Origin: Ideonella sp.
GTDB taxonomy: Bacteria; Pseudomonadota; Gammaproteobacteria; Burkholderiales; Burkholderiaceae_C
NCBI GenBank assembly: GCA_015075165.1
Contig: JABTUY010000001.1
Coordinates: 124,001 to 188,000, forward strand
Direction: 5' to 3'
DNA length: 64,000 nt
Below are positions 8,863 to 16,933 of this stretch, piece by piece. A model generated the notes under the pieces. It did no database searches. It was not told where the DNA came from and worked only from the letters and a program-made list of their open reading frames with translations. Made by a program: the position numbers and the translations under genes. Numbering within the stretch: the first letter of the stretch is position 1; each line of letters begins with the position of its first letter.

Positions 8863-10449
8863 TCACTGCTTCTTCAGGTTCCAGTAGAGGTTGCCGTTGG
8901 TGACGAAGAAGCCGGTGATGTTCTTGCGCGCGGCCATCGGCTGGTCGTATTCGCCCAGCGGCGCGTGCGTGCCGATCTCGAACGCCCGCGCGTGAATCTG
9001 GTCGGCCAGCTTCTTCTTGGCGCCTTCGTCGGTGGCGCGCATGAACTCGTTGCGCAGTTCCTGCAGCTTGTCGTCGCTGGCCCAGCCGAACCAGCCGCTC
9101 TTCTCGCCGCGGGTGTCCATCGTCGGGTTGGCGATCGGGCTCCAGACGTCGAACGCGTTCCATGCCGTGATGAACACGTTCCAGCCGCCCTTGTCCGGCG
9201 GATCCTTCTTCGCGCGGCGGCTGACCAGCGTCTGCCAGTCCATCGCCTGCAGGTCGACCTTGAAGCCGGCCTGGCGCAACAGCTGCGCCGCCACATCGGG
9301 CAGCTTCTGGATCGCCGCCAGATCGGTCGGCTTCATCAGCACCACCGGCGTGCCGTCGTAGCCCGAGGCCTTGAGCAGCTCCTGCGCCTTCTTCATGTTG
9401 CTCTTGGCCTGGATCTCGCTGCCGGCGAGGCTGCCGTACGGCGTGTTGCAGATGAACATGCTGTAGCAGGTGTGGTACAGCGCCTTCACACCGACCTGCG
9501 CGCGCAGGAACGGCTCCTGCGCGAACGCCGCGATCGCCGCCCGCCGGACCCGGGCGTTGTCGAACGGCTTGTGCAGGTGGTTGAAGCGCGCCATGTACTG
9601 CAGGCCGAGGTTGGCGTACTTCGGCAGCTGCAGCGTCGGGTCGGCCTTCACGGTCTCGTAGAAGTCGAAGCCGAGCGCCTCGATGATGTCGACCTCGCCG
9701 TTCTTCAGCGCGTTGACCTGCGCCTGCGCGTCGCGCAGCGCGAGGTTCCACTCCACGCGCTCGATGTACGCGTGCTTGCCGCCGGTGGTGCCCGATGGCG
9801 GCTCGCTGCGCGGCACGTACTTCGGGTTCTTGATGTACACCGCCTTGTCGCCGGGCTTGAACTCGTCCTTCTTGAAGATGTAGGGGCCCGAGCCGGTGTA
9901 GTCGTCGATCTGCTTGAACGCGTCGGTCTCGGCCACGCGCTTGGGCATGATGAACGGCACGTTCGAGCTCGGCTTGCCCAGCGCCTCGAGCACGAAGCCG
10001 CAGGCCTCGCCGAGGAAGATGCGGAAGGTGTCGGGCGCGGGTGAATCCATGCGCTGCACGAACTGCATCAGCGCCGAGCCCATCGCGTCGCGCTTGCCCC
10101 AGCGCTGCAGCGAGGCGATCACGTCGTCGCCGGTGACCGGCTTGCCGTCGTGGAACTGCAGGCCCTTGCGCAGCTTGAACGTCCACAGCCGGTGGTCGCC
10201 GCTCTCGGTCCAGGTGTCGACCATCTGCGGCTTGATCTTCGCGTTCTCGTCGGTGCCGAACAGCGTGTCGTAGATCATGTAGCCGTGGTTGCGGCTCATG
10301 TACGCGGTGGTCCAGATGGGATCGAGGATCGCCAGGTTCGAGTGCGGCACCACGCGCAGCACGTTGTTCTGCGCCTGCGCGGTGCCGGCCAGCAGCGCCA
10401 GCGCCGCCATTGCTGCAGCGATCGCCCAGCGCTTGAGGTTCGCTGCCAT
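8863..10449 (-). CDS. Periplasmic substrate-binding protein of peptide-type ABC importer (SBP_bac_5)
   Basis: Periplasmic receptor of 528 residues for the downstream importer. The start at 10449 gives a good signal peptide: basic MAANLKRW, a hydrophobic core, and cleavage after GTAQA. The mature part has the SBP family 5 signature (WTFKLRKGLQFHDGKPVTGDDV) and the later region LDPIW..MIYDTLFG common to DppA/OppA-like proteins. The frame is open further upstream, but the extra sequence is arginine-rich and non-homologous. It is the first gene of the operon, so the promoter should lie in 10450-10700. The ligand is not predictable from sequence; the coupled M81 peptidase suggests a small or modified peptide. 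Confidence 0.92.
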   Translation of the reverse strand: MAANLKRWAIAAAMAALALLAGTAQAQNNVLRVVPHSNLAILDPIWTTAYMSRNHGYMIYDTLFGTDENAKIKPQMVDTWTESGDHRLWTFKLRKGLQFHDGKPVTGDDVIASLQRWGKRDAMGSALMQFVQRMDSPAPDTFRIFLGEACGFVLEALGKPSSNVPFIMPKRVAETDAFKQIDDYTGSGPYIFKKDEFKPGDKAVYIKNPKYVPRSEPPSGTTGGKHAYIERVEWNLALRDAQAQVNALKNGEVDIIEALGFDFYETVKADPTLQLPKYANLGLQYMARFNHLHKPFDNARVRRAAIAAFAQEPFLRAQVGVKALYHTCYSMFICNTPYGSLAGSEIQAKSNMKKAQELLKASGYDGTPVVLMKPTDLAAIQKLPDVAAQLLRQAGFKVDLQAMDWQTLVSRRAKKDPPDKGGWNVFITAWNAFDVWSPIANPTMDTRGEKSGWFGWASDDKLQELRNEFMRATDEGAKKKLADQIHARAFEIGTHAPLGEYDQPMAARKNITGFFVTNGNLYWNLKKQ

Positions 10450-10883
10450 CGTCAGGTTCTCGAGGTCGTGCACGTTTGGGCCTCCGGGGTTGGACGTGGC
10501 GAACACTAGCCGAAGCGCGGGCGCCGACCAATCAGGGTTTCTGCACGGGATGGCGGGCGGCGCCTGTCCGGCCGCCGCAATCGGCGGCTGCGGGCGGCTG
10601 CCTCGCCCGCCTCGGCGACGGCTGTGCCGGCCGGCGGGCACCGCTACCACGCCATGACGCCGGTGATGTCGCACCTGCGCGCGCTCGACCGGATCGAGAC
10701 GCGACCGACCAGCGGAACGTCTTGTCCGAGGTCGCACGACTCAGTTCAGCCTATGCGACCATGGGCATTTCGACTTCGCTGGAGCGCGTAGCAGGCCTGC
10801 CTCAGCAGCAAGCTGATCGGTCAACGAATTCGACGAGCCCGAGCTGGCGCGGCGACGCCGCAAACCCGCCGCCATCGTCCGGG
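10450..10883. other. 434-bp gap without a recognised gene
   Basis: The gap lies between the SBP gene and the small membrane-protein gene, both transcribed leftward. The part next to 10449 should carry the SBP promoter and leader, but no clear -10/-35 pair stood out. The stretch 10730-10830 is less G+C-rich than its surroundings. No open frame there has a start, ribosome site and homology that I could recognise. Confidence 0.6.
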
Positions 10884-11153
10884 CTACGACGACGCCCCGC
10901 CCGACGAGCTCGAAGCCGTGACCTTGCTGTAGACGAACAGCACCACGATCGCGCCGACGATCGACGCGATGAACCCGGCCGGCTGGCCCGGCTGGTACCA
11001 GCCCACCGCCTGCCCGATGAAGCCGGCCACCACCGAGCCGACGATGCCGAGCACCGCGGTCATGATCAGGCCGAGCTTCTGGTCGCCAGGCAGCAACGCG
11101 CGCGCGACCAGGCCAACGACGAAACCGATGATGACCATCCAGACGTATTGCAT
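10884..11153 (-). CDS. GlsB/YeaQ/YmgE family small membrane protein
   Basis: Small inner-membrane protein of 89 residues of the GlsB/YeaQ/YmgE (transglycosylase-associated) family. The molecular role of this family is poorly known and is linked to stress. It has three hydrophobic segments: VWMVIIGFVVGLVARALLPG, GLIMTAVLGIVGSVVAGFIG and AGFIASIVGAIVVLFVYSKV. The family-typical RALLPGDQKLG and glycine-rich helices are visible. The start at 11153 is supported by GGAGGAAGG directly upstream; an upstream start would add only unrelated residues. It appears to be monocistronic and marks the right edge of normal-composition sequence before the less G+C-rich island. Confidence 0.88.
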   Translation of the reverse strand: MQYVWMVIIGFVVGLVARALLPGDQKLGLIMTAVLGIVGSVVAGFIGQAVGWYQPGQPAGFIASIVGAIVVLFVYSKVTASSSSGGASS

Positions 11154-11292
11154 CCTTCCTCCATTGGGCGGCATCCGGCCGCCGGACGACTGTAGGCCAG
11201 GCCGCAAGCGATGACCAGCGGGGCGCGGGCGCTTGCAGGCAGGGCTTTCCCGGTGCGGGCGTTGGCTGTTCAGGTGCGCTCAAGATTGGCCG

Positions 11293-11565
11293 TCATCGTT
11301 CGCGCGCCGCCTCCTGCAGCGTCTTGCTCACCGGAGACAGCAAGTACTCGAGCACCGTGCGCCGCCCCTGGTGGATCTCCGCCGAGACCAGCATGCCCGG
11401 CGACAGGCCGAGCTTCTCGCCCGTCGCGGCGCTGACCAGATGCCGGCTCCCCAACTCGAGCATCGCACGGTAGGTCAGCGTGGGCGGCTGCCCCTGCGGC
11501 GTCTGCTTCGGGTCGGCCGCATCGGCACTCACCAGTTTGACCCGCGCATCGAGCAAACCACGATA
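11293..11565 (-). pseudogene. Remnant of hlyD (type I secretion adaptor), 3' end only
   Basis: The last 90 codons of the chimeric gene align by eye with the C-terminal beta-barrel and membrane-proximal tail of HlyD. In E. coli HlyD the corresponding motifs are PLSSGMAVTAEIKTG, YLLSPL and a terminal RER. Here they read LGLSPGMLVSAEIHQG, YLLSPV and AARER. An adaptor needs its N-terminal transmembrane helix and periplasmic hairpin, and neither is encoded in the window. This is therefore a gene fragment, although it is translated as part of a fusion. Confidence 0.78.
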
Positions 11566-12525
11566 GAACTCGCTGTTGCGTTGCCGGCGCGCATTGATTG
11601 CATCCTTGATGCGCTGCACGAAGCCTTCGGGCAACCGTACCTGGTTGAAGCGTGCGACAGGATCGCCAAAGATCTGCTTCTTTGCGTTGAGCTTCAAGTC
11701 GATGCTCTTGCGGCCGAATGGTGTGCAGCCCATCTGCAAGCTCACCACGGACAACGATCGATAGAACTCGCGCGAGTACCCAAGGATCGCAGGGGCTCCC
11801 GAGTCGCCGGGACCCTTGTCGATGTACTGGTTGGTCGTGAAGAACGCCTCCAGCTTCGTCTGCGGGTCCGCGAAGGCGATCAGCGGGCTGCCGACGAGGG
11901 CGCGAACGATGCCCGGCGGCGTCTCGGCCGCGTTCAGTGTGCGCGGCTTCTCATTGCGGTGTTGCGGCTTGAGCCAACGCACAGAGCCGTAGTTGGGCAC
12001 CCAGGCATAGCGCGTGTGTTCCGTGGCCCACGGCAGCGGGGTCTTGGCCTCATCGAAGTAGAGGTCGAGATAGCAGTACTCCACCCTTCTGCACACATCG
12101 GGCTGACCGCCCCATCCGCAGTCCTGGAACGAGGCTTCCTCGATCCGGTAGGCTGCCGCCGCGGCGCCCTCGATGGCCTCGATGTGCTTCGCGGGCATGC
12201 CGAACAGGTCAGCGAAGTCCTTGTCGTAGGTCCAGATGTTGTTGTCCTTGAAATAAACACCCCCTTGGAACGTCTGGTTGACTTCGTAGCGCTGCCAGGC
12301 CGGATCATTCGGGGCCAGCCTTGCTGGCTGGGATGGAGATGGTTTGGATCCTTCCTGCGCGTGTAGCGGGGCCAGCGGCAATGCGAGCGCGAGCGCGAAC
12401 ACGCACAAGCGCACCGCGCCTAGTGTTGTCGTGTCCGGACATCTCCGCATGTTGCTTCTGTCGGATTGCGCTCTTTGGGATTTCCGATCCTCACCCGGGG
12501 AGTCGTCTAGCGACTTGTCTCTCAT
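11293..12525 (-). CDS. Unknown exported protein fused to the C-terminal tail of an HlyD adaptor (chimeric gene)
   Basis: This 410-residue protein is not recognised over its first 320 residues. If translation starts at the internal ATG at 12450, the N terminus is a good signal peptide (MRRCPD.., hydrophobic LCVFALALALPLAPLHA, then QEG). The ATG at 12525 overlaps the stop of the lipase gene (ATGA), which indicates translational coupling and an effector-partner arrangement. Residues about 321-410 instead match the C terminus of HlyD-type membrane fusion proteins: RVKLVSADA, then LSPGMLVSAEIHQGRRTVLEYLLSP and a terminal RER. The HlyD N-terminal helices and lipoyl domain are absent. The frame is intact across the junction. 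It may be a candidate periplasmic immunity protein; that is inference from position only. Confidence 0.75.
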   Translation of the reverse strand: MRDKSLDDSPGEDRKSQRAQSDRSNMRRCPDTTTLGAVRLCVFALALALPLAPLHAQEGSKPSPSQPARLAPNDPAWQRYEVNQTFQGGVYFKDNNIWTYDKDFADLFGMPAKHIEAIEGAAAAAYRIEEASFQDCGWGGQPDVCRRVEYCYLDLYFDEAKTPLPWATEHTRYAWVPNYGSVRWLKPQHRNEKPRTLNAAETPPGIVRALVGSPLIAFADPQTKLEAFFTTNQYIDKGPGDSGAPAILGYSREFYRSLSVVSLQMGCTPFGRKSIDLKLNAKKQIFGDPVARFNQVRLPEGFVQRIKDAINARRQRNSEFYRGLLDARVKLVSADAADPKQTPQGQPPTLTYRAMLELGSRHLVSAATGEKLGLSPGMLVSAEIHQGRRTVLEYLLSPVSKTLQEAARER

Positions 12526-15350
12526 GCCGCGTCCTTCCAATGGAATCGACCAGCATTCGCCGCGTCCCTCACGGTGCCGATGCGGCCGTCGCCGTCGAGG
12601 TCCAGCGCGATCGGGCGGAACGTGCCGGCGTCTGCCTTGTTGGTGGCCGGGTCCACCGCCGCCAGCTGACCGCGCCGCGCCGCTCGCACTTCTTCGGTGA
12701 GCCCGGCGTTGGGGTCGCCGTTGTCTTGCTGCAGCCGCGCGGTGTTCACTTCCCACATCGGCGCGATCGCTTCGCGCTCGATGGCCGAGACGACCATGCG
12801 CTCGAGCAGGCTGCGCCGCTGCTCGGGCACCGTGGGGTCGGCGTTGTACGGCGTGAGGTCGTCGTTGTAGCGCAGGAAGTCCAGGCTCTCCTGGCCGGTG
12901 ACGGGGTCCGGGTCGCGCAGCGCGTAGCCGGGGTCGCTCTGGTGCGCCTCGCGCCAGGTGAGCTGCCCCAGGCGCTGCGGGATGATGCCCAGCAGGTGGT
13001 TCGGGTCGGCCTGCTGCGACGAGGCGATGACGTTGTCGAGGTAGTCTTTCATCGCGCCCATCAGCGATGCGACACGGTCGATGCCGAGGCCTTCGCCCTG
13101 GGTGTCGAGCGCAAGGTCGGTGCCGGCGCCGAACTCGAAGCTGCCGATGCCCCAGGCCTCGGGGGGTTCCTCGAAGGCCTTGTACAGGCTGTAGGCGAGC
13201 AGCACCCAGCCGACGGGGTTGCTGAGCAGGAACGCCGAGCCCTCGACCATCGTGCCGATGCTCATCGCGGCGCCGACGGGGTCGTCGTTCTTGATGGCGC
13301 TGATGAGGCCGAGGGCGGGGAGCAGACCCGGAGTTCCGCCGCCGATGAGGCCAACGGTTTCGCCGGCGACGTTGGTCGAGCCATTGAGCACGCCCTTCAG
13401 CGCCGCGCTGCCCACCGACTGCAACGCCTGAGAACTCAGCACCAGGTTGTTCGCGTAGTTGAGGGTGTTCAGCGTGGCGCTCACGCGCGAAAGATCGTCG
13501 CCACCGCCGCTGAACGCCTTGTCGAGGTTGTAGACGCTGAGAACGCCCTGGCCAATCGTGTTGGTCTGGCCGATGTAGGGAAGCGAGCCGCCGCTGAACG
13601 AGTTCAGCAGCTTGATCCCCGATGCCGTGATCGGGATGGCTTCGCCGCTCTTGATGGCGTTGACCACCGACGTGACATCCCCCAGCACGCTCATGGCCGC
13701 GCCGATCTTGGCCACCGCAGCCGAGATCTCCTTGACGCTGATGACCTCGCCTTCCGCGTTCGTGATCGTCGTCACCTTGCTGCCATCGCGCAAGACCTTG
13801 CTGACCGTCGTATTCCCGTTCTGATCGACGCTGGTGGTGGTCGTGGAGACGGGTGTGCCGATCGCATCGAACTCCCGTCTGGTGGAGGTGGTCCCCTCGA
13901 TCGTTTCCTCGGAGAAGCTCTTGTCGGTACCGCGAACAACCGTGCGCACGGTGCCGTTGGGCATCTCGGTGGTCGCGACGCTCGAACCGTCATCGAGCAC
14001 GCGAGTGAGGGTGGTGCTCGTCACCGCGCCCTGCCCGTCGCGCGAGGTCGCCACCACACTGCCGTCGGGCTGTCGCTCCGTCAGGGTCGTGGAAACGATG
14101 CGCGACTGATCGGCCGAGTAGGTGACGTTCAGGCCGTTGATGACCTGGCCCGTGACGTCAACCGTCCGGCTGGAGAACTCACGCGATGTCACGGTCACGC
14201 CGTCGGGCGCGAGGATGGTGATCTCGCGCGATTGCGTGCGTGCCCCGGTCTCCGGGTCGGTCGTTTCACCGGTCAAGGTCGTTCGGCTCCACGCGACCAG
14301 ACTGGTGCGACCGTTGACGTTCTGGAGCACCGGATCCGGCCGCTGGCCGGCAGGCAGGGCCAGAATCTCCTGCACCGACAGGCTGCCCAGGCCGCCGCCT
14401 TCGTAGTAGCGGTTGCCCGCGGAAACCTCGAACTTCTGATTGCCGTAGTTGTCGAGCGAAGAGTCGTGGCCCCGCTGCGCATCCCAGTTCGGCAGACGGT
14501 CAGCCGGAATGGCCCCGATCGGCGAGCCCACCGCATCACGAAAGTTCTTCAGCATGCCGAGGCTGACCGCAGAGATGCCATCCTTGCCGAAGCTGCCGCC
14601 GATGTCGGAGTGCGAGCCGGGCATGCCGATGACGATCGCGTCGGAACCCACCGGCATCGGAGGAAACACGCTGCGCCGCTCGTCCATCGCCACCAGCACC
14701 AACGTGTTTCGCACGTTGGTCGGCGGCCGGATGTCGAGCGCGCCATTGGTCTGGTCAACCGGATCGAGCAGCACCATGCTGTTGATCGTGACGGTGCCGG
14801 GTGGGTACACCCCGGGGATGCCACGTTCGTTCACCAGGTTGGCGAAGGCAACCGCTTCGGCGCCACCGCGGCTGAAGCCTGTGAGGTTGAGTTCGATCTG
14901 GGCGTTGGGATCTGCGTCGAGGGTCCGTGCAACCATCGTTTGGAGAGCGGCGTAGGCCTCCTCGACCTTCTGTTGTCCGATCGCACCGGCCGAGAATGGA
15001 GTGGACTGCAAGTCGCTCTCGAGGCTGCCGGGCTTCACACCATCGGTACCGATCCCTCGCACGTAGTAGGTCCTTGTTTGATCGAGTGCGAGTTGGTCCA
15101 GGAAAGCGACGTTGGTTTCCTCCTCCCCGGGTTTGACGGATTTGCGATCATTCTGCGTGCCGTCGAAGTTGAACGCCAACTGCACCGACCCCGTTCCGCC
15201 CGCGGTCACCAGCCCCGCAAACGACGTTCCGTAGAGCGACTGCAGTTGCAGCAGTTGCGTGGTGGTTGCAGGCTTGTAGGGCGTTCCGGCGGTGGAACCG
15301 GTGTATCCGTCATCGCGAAGTTCGGGGTCGAGGTAGTTTTCGTCGGCCAT
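12522..15350 (-). CDS. Tle1/DUF2235-like lipase effector with truncated Ca-binding C terminus
   Basis: Predicted secreted toxin of 942 residues. Residues 58-255 look like the alpha/beta-hydrolase of Tle1-type phospholipases (DUF2235): AFNFDGTQNDR near residue 60, nucleophile elbow TGFSRGGAEA with Ser160, acid candidate Asp197 (LLDPVDQ), and MPGSHSDIGG with His247. Residues about 370-520 form degenerate DGS-V-T repeats. A hydrophobic stretch near residues 715-745 (SNPVGWVLLAYSLYKAF) could contact a membrane. The C terminus reaches a T1SS/RTX-type motif, PIALDLDGDGRIGT, then stops 20 residues later, where relatives I know continue into calcium-binding repeats. The start at 15350 has GAGGAG 9 bp upstream. 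The next gene overlaps by 4 bp. Composition is less G+C-rich than flanking genes. Phospholipase activity is inferred. Confidence 0.78.
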   Translation of the reverse strand: MADENYLDPELRDDGYTGSTAGTPYKPATTTQLLQLQSLYGTSFAGLVTAGGTGSVQLAFNFDGTQNDRKSVKPGEEETNVAFLDQLALDQTRTYYVRGIGTDGVKPGSLESDLQSTPFSAGAIGQQKVEEAYAALQTMVARTLDADPNAQIELNLTGFSRGGAEAVAFANLVNERGIPGVYPPGTVTINSMVLLDPVDQTNGALDIRPPTNVRNTLVLVAMDERRSVFPPMPVGSDAIVIGMPGSHSDIGGSFGKDGISAVSLGMLKNFRDAVGSPIGAIPADRLPNWDAQRGHDSSLDNYGNQKFEVSAGNRYYEGGGLGSLSVQEILALPAGQRPDPVLQNVNGRTSLVAWSRTTLTGETTDPETGARTQSREITILAPDGVTVTSREFSSRTVDVTGQVINGLNVTYSADQSRIVSTTLTERQPDGSVVATSRDGQGAVTSTTLTRVLDDGSSVATTEMPNGTVRTVVRGTDKSFSEETIEGTTSTRREFDAIGTPVSTTTTSVDQNGNTTVSKVLRDGSKVTTITNAEGEVISVKEISAAVAKIGAAMSVLGDVTSVVNAIKSGEAIPITASGIKLLNSFSGGSLPYIGQTNTIGQGVLSVYNLDKAFSGGGDDLSRVSATLNTLNYANNLVLSSQALQSVGSAALKGVLNGSTNVAGETVGLIGGGTPGLLPALGLISAIKNDDPVGAAMSIGTMVEGSAFLLSNPVGWVLLAYSLYKAFEEPPEAWGIGSFEFGAGTDLALDTQGEGLGIDRVASLMGAMKDYLDNVIASSQQADPNHLLGIIPQRLGQLTWREAHQSDPGYALRDPDPVTGQESLDFLRYNDDLTPYNADPTVPEQRRSLLERMVVSAIEREAIAPMWEVNTARLQQDNGDPNAGLTEEVRAARRGQLAAVDPATNKADAGTFRPIALDLDGDGRIGTVRDAANAGRFHWKDAA

Positions 15351-15374
15351 GGTCACTCTCTCCTCAGTTGTTGA

Positions 15375-15998
15375 CTACTTTCGGGGCTCGTACCTTGCGT
15401 CGAAGTTCAGGCCCGAGGTCGGTTGCCCTTTGATCGTGGCGATGGGGTAGACCTCTCTCTCGATCACCTCGCGTCGGTCTGGGGTGCGTTGGCTCACAGG
15501 TGTTCGGTTGATGGGAAGCACCCACCGAAGGCGCAGACTGTCTCCCTTGATGTCATAGACAAGGGTCGGCCAGCGATCTCCGACCGCAAAGGCACGGTTC
15601 TCGCGCTCCCACTGAACCTTGAACAAGGCATGCTTGGAGAAGTAGTCGCGGACGATGGCGGCTGTGTCGATTGACTGGAGAATGAACTCCCGCCCGTCCT
15701 TAAGCTTCCAGCGCGCCCGCATCGGGAAGTAGCTGCGCAGCCCACCGATTCGCTCAGCCTCATATTTCGTCGGCGTGATCGGTTGCCACATGCGCGACCC
15801 ATGATCACCTCGCATTAGCAGTTCCGACTGTGCAACTGCGACATCGGCGAAGTCCTCGATCCCTTGGTCTGACCCCCACCCATACATGCCACCTGGGATC
15901 GGAACGTCAAACGTTCCCGGCGCAGCGGACTGGGTCGCGCACCCGTGGAACGCCAGCAGGAGCACGAGACTCGTCAGCCATCGACACCAGACCTTCAT
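15375..15998 (-). CDS. Unrecognised lipoprotein-like protein, candidate immunity partner
   Basis: Protein of 207 residues with an N-terminal basic-hydrophobic segment (WCRWLTSLVLLLAFHGC) and a cysteine where a lipobox Cys would lie. The lipobox is imperfect (FHGC), so lipidation is uncertain. The mature part is rich in aromatic and charged residues (RARWKLKDGREF, DRWPTLVYDIKGD, LRWVLPINRTP), and I do not recognise its family. The start ATG at 15998 has GAGGAG 5 bp upstream; a GTG two codons earlier is less likely. The gene ends 24 bp before the lipase gene in the same direction. A small exported protein just upstream of a toxin suggests immunity or chaperone function, but no motif proves it. 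Confidence 0.6.
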   Translation of the reverse strand: MKVWCRWLTSLVLLLAFHGCATQSAAPGTFDVPIPGGMYGWGSDQGIEDFADVAVAQSELLMRGDHGSRMWQPITPTKYEAERIGGLRSYFPMRARWKLKDGREFILQSIDTAAIVRDYFSKHALFKVQWERENRAFAVGDRWPTLVYDIKGDSLRLRWVLPINRTPVSQRTPDRREVIEREVYPIATIKGQPTSGLNFDARYEPRK

Positions 15999-16016
15999 CT
16001 CCACTCCTCACTCGAT

Positions 16017-16484
16017 TCAGGCAGCGCCAAGCGCCTTCAGAAAGTTCTGGCCGATCACTCGGTACCCCATGCGACCAGCGAATCCCGCAAGCGCTTCCAG
16101 GTTCTCGCCGCTGTTGACGCCGAACACGATCTCGACCACGCCACGATTGGCGCACCAGATCTCGAACGCCCTCAGCAACCTCACCCCATGTCCACCCATC
16201 CGCGCCTCCGGCAACACATCGAAGTGCATCACGCTGGCGGTCAGCTGGTCGCTGAAGATGTGTTGCTCGAGCACGCCGAGCAGCCCGCCGACGACGCGGC
16301 TCTGCGCGCCGGTGGCGACGAAGAACACGTACTTGTTCCGGCCCTTCGTGATCACGTCCGACAGCGCCTGCGCCACCTTCTGCGGCCTGTAGTCGAGGCT
16401 GCGAAACCGCGTCAGCCCGTGCATGCGCTCGCCGATGGCCACCAGCGCGGGCACGTCCTGTAGTTGTGCGAATCGAACGGCCAT
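16017..16484 (-). CDS. GNAT-fold acetyltransferase-like protein
   Basis: This 155-residue protein starts MAVRFAQLQDVPALVAIGERMH, a typical first strand and helix of GNAT enzymes. Later it has a beta-strand/helix pattern, HFDVLPEARMGGHGVRLLRAFE, where GNATs bind acetyl-CoA; the usual Q/RxxGxG/A is represented by ARMGGHG. The C-terminal half (VEIVFGVNSGENLEALAGFAGRMGYRVIG) is as in GNATs. The substrate is unknown. It sits between lipoprotein genes of the toxin block, 11 bp after the upstream gene and 18 bp before the next. A role in modifying the toxin would be analogous to HlyC-type acylation, but HlyC motifs are not seen. Confidence 0.72.
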   Translation of the reverse strand: MAVRFAQLQDVPALVAIGERMHGLTRFRSLDYRPQKVAQALSDVITKGRNKYVFFVATGAQSRVVGGLLGVLEQHIFSDQLTASVMHFDVLPEARMGGHGVRLLRAFEIWCANRGVVEIVFGVNSGENLEALAGFAGRMGYRVIGQNFLKALGAA

Positions 16485-16495
16485 CCGGGTTGCCT

Positions 16496-16933
16496 TCAGT
16501 TCGCCCTGCGCAGGCCGCGCAGCACGGGCAGCGCCTCGTCTGCGGCGCGCTGCACCAGCCGGCAACCGTAGTCGAAGTACTGGCGGCCGCCGTACTCCAC
16601 CGTCCGGTTGACGAGTTGAACCTGCACGTAGGTTGTCAGGCCGTGCCGCAGCGGCACCCAGATGATCGGTGGCCAACAGTCAGGCGCCTCCGCGTAGGTG
16701 GTGCGCGGCGATGCGTCGAGCTCCACGCGCAGCCAGCTGCCGTTGAGCATCGTGCCCAGCGGGCGTGCGGCCACGCGGATCTCCTGCTTCGTGCCCGCAC
16801 CGAGCAGGCTGCTGGCCCGGTACAGATACAGCGCCGCACTGCCATCGGTAGATGCCTCGGGCGCGACGAACACCGGGCCGGAGGCACAGCCCGCAAGCAG
16901 TGCCAGCGCGGCGCACGGCACGCTACTGCGCAC
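16496..16933 (-). CDS. DUF2846-like lipoprotein, copy 1
   Basis: Predicted outer-membrane or periplasmic lipoprotein of 145 residues. The lipobox is LLAGC at residues 12-16, followed by ASGP. The mature part resembles DUF2846: AALYLYRASSLLGAG, a short loop, RPLGTMLNGSWLRVEL, then RTTYAEA. This is the same layout as its upstream neighbour (LYLYRKSAIYAAG, GKLFNASYLVLPL), so the two are diverged tandem duplicates. Translation begins at a GTG, either at 16933 (overlapping the upstream gene by 11 bp) or at 16921. Function of DUF2846 is unknown. Confidence 0.75.
   Translation of the reverse strand: MRSSVPCAALALLAGCASGPVFVAPEASTDGSAALYLYRASSLLGAGTKQEIRVAARPLGTMLNGSWLRVELDASPRTTYAEAPDCWPPIIWVPLRHGLTTYVQVQLVNRTVEYGGRQYFDYGCRLVQRAADEALPVLRGLRRAN

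Noticed and set aside
10450-10883. Degraded gene in the gap before the binding-protein gene
   Set aside because: A few codons on the plus strand near 10650-10720 look protein-like, but no recognisable family or extended frame supports a pseudogene.
10741-11283. 180-codon open frame overlapping the GlsB/YeaQ gene
   Set aside because: Different frame of the same DNA, Arg-rich and without homology. The small membrane protein in the other frame has a strong ribosome site and three clear helices.
12522-15350. Type VI secretion cluster around the Tle1-like gene
   Set aside because: No vgrG, PAAR, hcp, tss genes or DUF4123-type adaptor was found in the window. The nearest secretion gene is of type I.
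16017-16484. HlyC-type toxin acyltransferase in the toxin block
   Set aside because: The sequence looks like an ordinary GNAT fold. The HlyC catalytic His-containing motif and length are not present.
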